This document shows, piece by piece, positions 6,148 through 9,845 of a stretch of DNA of 9,845 bases; within the stretch, counting starts at the first letter, position 1; every line of letters starts with the position of its first letter. Both the position numbers and the translations under genes were made by a program. Source of the DNA: an uncultured Eubacteriales bacterium (lineage in GTDB: Bacteria > Bacillota > Clostridia > Oscillospirales > Oscillospiraceae); contig URKW01000075.1 of the NCBI GenBank assembly GCA_900548615.1, forward strand, positions 1 to 9,845, read 5' to 3'. The notes beneath the pieces are model-generated. The model searched no databases. It was not told where the DNA came from and saw only the letters and a list, made by a program, of their open reading frames with translations.

Positions 6148-6582
6148 TTATTCGTCGTCCTCTTCGGCGGCTTCGTTCAAGGCGTTGGCCAGATCGCTGA
6201 GATCGAACTCCAGCTTGGTGCCACAGTTGGGGCACACCACTTCGCCGTCCTCCAGAATGGACTCGTCGAAGTAGACCTCTTCCTCGCACTCGGGGCAGGT
6301 GGTCATGAAGCAGTCCTCTTCGTCCTCATCATCGTCCCACTCGTCCTCATCCTCGTCCTCCAGCTCGTAGAGGGATTCCTCCACTTCGCTCAGGTCGTCG
6401 CTGACGGCGTCCAGACCGTCTTCCAGATCCACCATCTCGTCCTGCATGTCGGCGATCTCGTCGGCCATGTCCTCCAGCACATCGATGATGGCGGCAAACA
6501 GCTTGCCCTCGTTGCTCTCGGTGTCCAGCTTCAGACCCTCGGCCAGACCCTTCAGATACGCTACCTTTTCAGAAATACCCAT
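6148..6582 (-). CDS. CD1247-like acidic coiled-coil and zinc-ribbon protein
   Basis: This 144-residue protein resembles the 'CD1247 N-terminal domain' family of Clostridia, whose function is not established. Residues 1-75 are helical and heptad-like (KVAYLKGLAEGLKL, then a long coiled coil rich in Asp, Glu, Met and Leu). Residues 75-90 are a nearly pure Asp/Glu run. A zinc ribbon follows, with CPEC (C96, C99) and CPNC (C117, C120) knuckles, and then an acidic tail. Net charge is strongly negative. The start has AAAGGAG at a suitable distance. It lies 47 bp downstream of efp on the same strand and ends at the shared terminator, so it is probably the last gene of the efp transcript. A link with translation is inference from position; the zinc ribbon could equally bind nucleic acid or a protein partner. 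Confidence 0.88.
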   Translation of the reverse strand: MGISEKVAYLKGLAEGLKLDTESNEGKLFAAIIDVLEDMADEIADMQDEMVDLEDGLDAVSDDLSEVEESLYELEDEDEDEWDDDEDEEDCFMTTCPECEEEVYFDESILEDGEVVCPNCGTKLEFDLSDLANALNEAAEEDDE

Positions 6583-6629
6583 TTTCGGCTCCTTTCTGTA
6601 CGGTTGGTTGATTGTTTAACGACTGCTTT

Positions 6630-7196
6630 TTACTTGGCGCGGCCCAGATATTCGCCGGTGCGGGTGTCGATGGTGATCTTGTCGCCGATGTTGATGAACA
6701 GGGGCACCTTCACCTCGGCGCCGGTCTCCACGGTGGCGGGCTTCAGGGTGTTGGTGGCGGTGTTGCCGGCCAGACCGGGCTCGGTTTCGGTGACCTCCAG
6801 ATCCATGAAGTTGGGGCACTCCAGACCGAACACGTTGCCCTTATAGCTCAGCACCTTGCACACGGTGTTCTCGGTGATGAAGCGGAACGCGTCGCCCAGC
6901 AGATCCTTGCCCAGAGGCACCATGTCGAAGGTCTCCTGATCCATGAAGTAGTACAGGTCGCCGTCGTTGTAGCTGTAGGCCATGTCCTTGCGCTCAATGA
7001 AAGCTTCCTCGAACTTGGCGGTGGGGTTGAAGGACGTTTCGGTGACGCCGCCGGTCACGATGTTCTTCATCTTGGTGCGCACGAAAGCAGCGCCCTTACC
7101 GGGCTTCACGTGCTGGAACTCGATGACCTGCATGATCTTGCCATCATACTCGAAAGTCTTACCGTTTCTGAAATCGCCGGCAGTGATAGTTGCCAT
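6630..7196 (-). CDS. efp: Translation elongation factor P
   Basis: EF-P binds between the ribosomal P and E sites and restores peptide-bond formation at polyproline stretches. The 188-residue protein has the usual length and three-domain layout: a KOW-like N-domain (about 1-65), a central OB domain (about 66-128) and a C-terminal OB domain (about 130-188) ending in the conserved signature DxxTGEYLGRAK. The tip of domain I reads KPGKGAAFVR with K34 at the apex, the lysine that carries a modification in many bacteria. No recognisable EpmA, EpmB or EarP gene is nearby, and the surrounding PGKGAAF sequence is like the Bacillus form. The ribosome binding site is GGGAGG, 9 nt before ATG. The gene has its own promoter and a structured leader, and sits between a proline peptidase and the CD1247-like gene. 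Confidence 0.98.
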   Translation of the reverse strand: MATITAGDFRNGKTFEYDGKIMQVIEFQHVKPGKGAAFVRTKMKNIVTGGVTETSFNPTAKFEEAFIERKDMAYSYNDGDLYYFMDQETFDMVPLGKDLLGDAFRFITENTVCKVLSYKGNVFGLECPNFMDLEVTETEPGLAGNTATNTLKPATVETGAEVKVPLFINIGDKITIDTRTGEYLGRAK

Positions 7197-7198
7197 AT

Positions 7199-7240
7199 TG
7201 ATATTCCTCCCATGTGATGAGGGAATATCACGATTCCCTC
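7199..7240 (-). promoter_or_regulatory. Structured efp leader with two mutually exclusive pairings
   Basis: In the predicted efp 5' UTR, GAGGGAAU (7233-7240) pairs with AUUCCCUC (7219-7226) around a 6-nt loop. Loop and 3' arm together, UGAUAUUCC (7222-7230), are also perfectly complementary over 9 nt to GGAAUAUCA (7199-7207), which covers the end of the ribosome binding site and the spacer before the ATG. The two structures cannot form together, so this region could tune efp translation. The complementarity is seen directly; the regulation is inferred. Confidence 0.5.
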
Positions 7241-7275
7241 GAATAAAATAATTCTGGCCGCAAAAAGCCGTATTT

Positions 7276-7304
7276 ATTTTACATGATGCTTACCTGTTTG
7301 GCAA
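7276..7304 (-). promoter_or_regulatory. Promoter of efp
   Basis: On the minus strand TTGCCA (7299-7304) is followed by a 17-nt spacer and TAAAAT (7276-7281). The start would be near 7269, giving a leader of about 73 nt. No convincing terminator separates the peptidase gene from this point, so efp may also receive read-through transcription. Confidence 0.68.
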
Positions 7305-7346
7305 GAGCTTTGCCGTATTTTTTGCCAAAAAAGCGAAAATATTTCT

Positions 7347-8408
7347 TTACAGCACCAGCAGCGCCTTGGGGGCTCTGGTGATGATCTCCGCGCCGTCAGG
7401 CCGCAGCACCATCACATCCTCGATGCGGACGCCGAATTTGCCCGGCAGATAAATGCCCGGCTCGGCGCTGACCACCGCGTTCTCCGGCATGGGCTTTTCG
7501 TTGGCGGGCGAGGCGTTGGGGGACTCATGAATGTCGATGCCCAGACTGTGGCCGAAGCTGTGGCCGAAGTAAGCGCCGTACCCGGCGTCGGCGATGACCT
7601 GGCGGGCTGCACCGTCGATGGCCGCACCGGTAACGCCCGCCTTTGCAGCGGCGATACCCGCCAGCTGGGCCTGCAAAACAATGTCGTAGACCTGCCGCAT
7701 CTCGTCGGAGGGCTGGCCCAGCGCCACGGTACGGGTCATGTCGCTGCAATAGCCCTTGTAGACGCAGCCGAAGTCCATGGTGATGAAGTCGCCCTCCCGC
7801 ACCTGCCGCATGCCCGGCACCGCGTGGGGCATGGAGCCGTTGGGGCCGGAGGCGATGATGGTGTCAAAGGAGGTCTTTTCCGCTCCGGCGGACACCATCA
7901 GGTAGTTGAGCCGGGCGGCAATGGCCTTTTCCGTCATGCCGGGGCGGATCTCTTTCAAAATCTGCTCCAGCGCGCCCTCGGCGATCCGCTGGGCGGCGAT
8001 CATGGTTTCGATCTCCTCCGCGTCCTTGCTGCCCCGCAGCTCCGTCATCAGGGCCGAGGCGGGGGTCAGCGCGGCGCTGAGCTTCTTCGTATAGGCGGTG
8101 TGCTCCGCCACGGTCATGCTCTCGTCCTCAAAGCCCACGTTTTTCGCGCCGGTCTGGGCCAGCGCGTCATTGATCAGAGCGGAGAAGGACTTCTCCCGGC
8201 TGATCTCGCCGATGACGGCCGCACCGCCGATGGCCTTTTCCGCCGCTTCGGTGTAGCGGCTGTCGGTAAAATACCAGCTGCCCTTGCGGGTGATGAGCGC
8301 CGCACCCTCGCCCATGAAGCCGGTGGCGTAATAGCAGTTGGACTCGCCCGCCAGCAGCACCGCGTCCAGCTCGCCCAGATGGGCGGCGATCCGTTCCAGA
8401 TGGTTCAT
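7347..8408 (-). CDS. Xaa-Pro peptidase of the M24B family
   Basis: This 353-residue metallopeptidase of the aminopeptidase P/prolidase type removes residues before proline and acts in the cytosol (no signal peptide). The N-terminal creatinase-like domain (about 1-125) begins MNHLERIAAHLGELDAVLL. The pita-bread catalytic domain carries all five expected metal ligands: D212 and D223 in MDFGCVYKGYCSDMTRT, H287 in GHSFGHSLG, E316 in AEPGIYLP, and E330 in RIEDV. The substrate-pocket histidine of SMPHAVPG is also present. The length is typical of the short bacterial type (B. subtilis YqhT/YpdF class). The stop codon of yqeG lies 13 bp upstream, and the ribosome binding site AAAGGAGG overlaps that stop, which indicates tight or coupled translation. 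Placement next to efp puts two proline-related functions together, a common pairing in Firmicutes. Confidence 0.95.
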   Translation of the reverse strand: MNHLERIAAHLGELDAVLLAGESNCYYATGFMGEGAALITRKGSWYFTDSRYTEAAEKAIGGAAVIGEISREKSFSALINDALAQTGAKNVGFEDESMTVAEHTAYTKKLSAALTPASALMTELRGSKDAEEIETMIAAQRIAEGALEQILKEIRPGMTEKAIAARLNYLMVSAGAEKTSFDTIIASGPNGSMPHAVPGMRQVREGDFITMDFGCVYKGYCSDMTRTVALGQPSDEMRQVYDIVLQAQLAGIAAAKAGVTGAAIDGAARQVIADAGYGAYFGHSFGHSLGIDIHESPNASPANEKPMPENAVVSAEPGIYLPGKFGVRIEDVMVLRPDGAEIITRAPKALLVL

Positions 8409-8421
8409 ATGGCTTCCTCCT

Positions 8422-8919
8422 TTACCGTTCCCGCGCCATGTCCTTGAAAGGAGCCTGCATGGCGTGCAGTACCTTCTGCCAGGGCGTTACCGCGCCGCCT
8501 ACCGGCTCCACCATCAGGGCGGTGACGCCGGACAGGTTGGCCGCCAGCACGTCCGTCAGCAGCTTGTCTCCCAGCATGGCGGTCTCGCGTTCTGTGACGC
8601 CTGCCCTGGCCATGGCCCGCCGCAGTCCTTTGGGTGAGGGCTTCTGGGCGTGGCCCACATAGTCGATGCCCAGTGTGCGGCAGAAGTCGTTCACCCGCTT
8701 GCCGCTGCGGTTGTTGGACAGGATCATCACCGTGATGCCCGCCGCCTTCAATCCGTCGATCCACGCTTTCACACCCTCCGGCGGGGTCTTTACCGCCTTG
8801 GGCGCCAGCGTGTAGTCCAGATCGCACAGCAGCAGCTTGATGCCTTTTTCATGCAGCAGCTCCGGCGTAATGCCGCTGTAGTCGCTGAATAAGCGGTCAG
8901 GCCGCAGGGAAACGCGCAT
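8422..8919 (-). CDS. yqeG: YqeG-family HAD superfamily (IIIA) phosphatase
   Basis: This small phosphohydrolase of about 165 residues belongs to the HAD subclass IIIA; the physiological substrate of YqeG is not firmly known. The four HAD motifs are visible: CDLDYTL (nucleophile and acid/base aspartates), ILSNN, the lysine of AQKPSPKG, and LGDKLLTDV with its two aspartates. The YqeG-like start RVSLRPDRLFSDYSGITPELL is also present. The nucleophile motif has Tyr where most relatives have Asn (DLDNTL). The frame opens at an ATG at 8923-8925, but AAAAGGAG ends only 1 nt before it. The second ATG (8917-8919) has a 7-nt gap and is chosen here, which shortens the protein by two residues. It is the first gene of the yqeG-peptidase unit and is divergent from the GH18-like gene. 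Confidence 0.93.
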   Translation of the reverse strand: MRVSLRPDRLFSDYSGITPELLHEKGIKLLLCDLDYTLAPKAVKTPPEGVKAWIDGLKAAGITVMILSNNRSGKRVNDFCRTLGIDYVGHAQKPSPKGLRRAMARAGVTERETAMLGDKLLTDVLAANLSGVTALMVEPVGGAVTPWQKVLHAMQAPFKDMARER

Positions 8920-8951
8920 ATCCATACTCCTTTTCTCATAAATTTAAACGT

Positions 8952-8980
8952 AGTATACCAGTTTTTACCGGAAAAAACAA
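8952..8980 (-). promoter_or_regulatory. Promoter of the yqeG operon
   Basis: On the minus strand TTGTTT (8975-8980), a 17-nt spacer and TATACT (8952-8957), preceded by TGG, form an extended -10 promoter. It lies just upstream of the yqeG ribosome binding site (8927-8934). The -10 sits on a GTATAC palindrome, so TATACC also reads on the plus strand, but I see no good plus-strand -35 for the divergent gene. Confidence 0.68.
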
Positions 8981-8992
8981 GGGGGCGGGGTC

Positions 8993-9727
8993 ATGCAGTT
9001 CTATCTGGCGGCAGGGGCGGGCGACACGCTGCCCCGTGGGCGGTTCCGTCCGGTGCGGGCGGTCTACCGGCTGGGGCCGCGGCTGCTGTCGGCAGCGGGC
9101 AACGCGCCGGTGCAGGGCGGGCTGATGCTGGTGCGCGACAGCCGGGAGTGCGGCCCGGCGGAGGTGCTGGCCCGTGATATCCTGCGGGAGTGCCTGCGGC
9201 GGAACTATGACGGCGTGGTGCTGGACTGGTATCATAACAGTACCGACAGAGGGGCTTTAACAGCCCAGATGGGGCAGTTATGCACCCGATATGAGCGCCG
9301 TCTGTTCGTACCGGAGCGGTACGCGTCCCATGCGCCCCATGCCACGGTGCTGCTGAACACCGCCGTGTCCGGCGGCACGCTGAAAAGCTGTCTGGACGAG
9401 GGGGTACGCCGGTTCGGCGCGTCCCGTCTGGCGCTGGATCTGGAGCGGATGCGGCTGGATTTCACCCTGCCCCACACCATGAATGTCCGCCGTCCCCTAA
9501 CGGCGGAGGAGCTGCGGCGGCTGCGGGAGGGAAAGAGCGTCTACTTCTCTGACGATCTCTGCGCCCGGTACTTCACCTACCGCTCCGGCAGCGAGAACCA
9601 CTATGTGCTGTTCGATGACGCCCAGACCCTGCGGAAGAAGGCGGACATGGCGGAGAACCGCGGCATCCGTGAGGGCTTTTTCATGCTGCCGGAGGTGGCG
9701 GATATCACAGGGGAGCTGCTGGGGTAA
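8993..9727 (+). CDS. GH18-like (chitinase/SleL-type) barrel protein lacking the catalytic glutamate
   Basis: I place this 244-residue protein tentatively near glycoside hydrolase family 18. Two segments support this. NYDGVVLDWY (71-80) lines up with the family's DGxDxDxE strand 4. The C-terminal stretch HYVLFDDAQTLRKKADMAENRG (203-224) followed by GFFMLPEV matches the closing strand and helix of GH18/YaaH-type proteins, where a conserved 'W/F-x-D-A-x-S/T' segment precedes a final helix. The position of the catalytic Glu is Tyr (Y80), and the third-position Asp is Val, so hydrolysis by the usual mechanism is unlikely. There is no clear signal peptide or LysM domain. It is shorter than most GH18 domains. 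The ATG is preceded by the G-rich GGGGGCGGGG instead of a standard AGGAGG. It is divergent from yqeG. A spore-coat, cortex or carbohydrate-binding role is only a guess. Confidence 0.7.
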   Translation: MQFYLAAGAGDTLPRGRFRPVRAVYRLGPRLLSAAGNAPVQGGLMLVRDSRECGPAEVLARDILRECLRRNYDGVVLDWYHNSTDRGALTAQMGQLCTRYERRLFVPERYASHAPHATVLLNTAVSGGTLKSCLDEGVRRFGASRLALDLERMRLDFTLPHTMNVRRPLTAEELRRLREGKSVYFSDDLCARYFTYRSGSENHYVLFDDAQTLRKKADMAENRGIREGFFMLPEVADITGELLG

Positions 9728-9752
9728 GCGAGAGAAAGGGCCACCCCTGCAA

Positions 9753-9787
9753 GTGTCATTCCGAGGAGCGAAGCGACGTGGGAATCC
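9753..9787. repeat. Short dispersed 'GTCATTCCGAGGAGCGAAGC' type intergenic repeat
   Basis: Shortly after the GH18-like gene lies GTGTCATTCCGAGGAGCGAA and its continuation to GGAATCC. ATTCC (9758-9762) pairs with GGAAT (9781-9785) around a core holding GAGCGAAGCGACG. This sequence type is a familiar short dispersed repeat in many bacterial genomes. Only one copy is in the window, so repetition itself is not shown here. Confidence 0.55.
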
Positions 9788-9796
9788 GTAACCAAA

Positions 9797-9845
9797 GCCT
9801 CCCCTGTGTAAGGGGAGGTGGCAAAAATCTTTGATTTTTGACGGA
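9797..9845. repeat. End of a second multi-hairpin repeat, truncated by the window edge
   Basis: GCCTCCCC/GGGGAGG forms a 7-bp hairpin (9798-9804 with 9812-9818), followed by GTGGCA and then by a second perfect 8-bp hairpin, CAAAAATC/GATTTTTG (9822-9829 with 9833-9840). The first hairpin and the GGTGGCA after it match the minus strand of 3391-3415 with few changes. This marks it as another member of the repeat between pncB and cls, in the opposite orientation. Confidence 0.68.

Noticed and set aside
5258..6289. Minus-strand open frame across the XRE gene and the terminator
   Set aside because: It runs through the intrinsic terminator and overlaps two better supported genes; its translation is not protein-like.
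7527..8447. Plus-strand open frame opposite the M24 peptidase
   Set aside because: It is antisense to a peptidase with all five metal ligands, is full of Gly, His and Ala, and has no ribosome binding site.
1..9845. tRNA or rRNA genes, transposases, integrases or prophage genes
   Set aside because: I saw no cloverleaf, rRNA-like segment or mobile-element protein on either strand.

Overview
The window looks like a chromosomal segment from a GC-rich gut-type member of the class Clostridia, most likely the Oscillospiraceae/Ruminococcaceae neighbourhood. The basis is AGGAGG-type ribosome binding sites, TTGACA/TATAAT promoters, a standalone ThiT under a TPP riboswitch, a CD1247-like gene beside efp, and multi-hairpin intergenic repeats. 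This placement is inference; no 16S rRNA or other strict marker is present.

Layout, left to right. (1) 1-980, minus strand: thiT, a thiamine S-component, with a complete control region: sigma-A promoter, TPP aptamer and intrinsic terminator. (2) 1006-3180, minus strand: a two-gene unit, a PLD-type cardiolipin synthase followed 24 bp later by a small two-helix membrane protein of unknown function. (3) 3240-3420: a non-coding repeat built from consecutive hairpins. (4) 3450-4901, minus strand: nicotinate phosphoribosyltransferase. (5) 4902-5089: a divergent promoter region. (6) 5090-6091, plus strand: a membrane-tethered XRE-type regulator, closed by a terminator shaped to work in both directions. 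(7) 6148-8925, minus strand: yqeG-like HAD phosphatase, M24 Xaa-Pro peptidase, efp and a CD1247-like acidic zinc-ribbon protein. A promoter lies before yqeG and a second one before efp. (8) 8993-9727, plus strand: a protein resembling a degenerate GH18 (chitinase/SleL-like) barrel that lacks the catalytic glutamate. (9) 9728-9845: two more intergenic repeat motifs, one of the same family as the 3.3 kb repeat, running off the window end.

Most genes are housekeeping: vitamin B1 uptake, NAD salvage, anionic phospholipid synthesis, and relief of ribosome stalling at polyproline (EF-P) next to a proline-specific peptidase. I do not see a clear new defence, mobile or biosynthetic system. The items most worth a second look are the GH18-like protein with a tyrosine at the catalytic position, the membrane-bound XRE protein with an acidic DxDxDG motif, an efp leader whose 3' hairpin arm can alternatively pair with the ribosome-binding region, and the repeat family.
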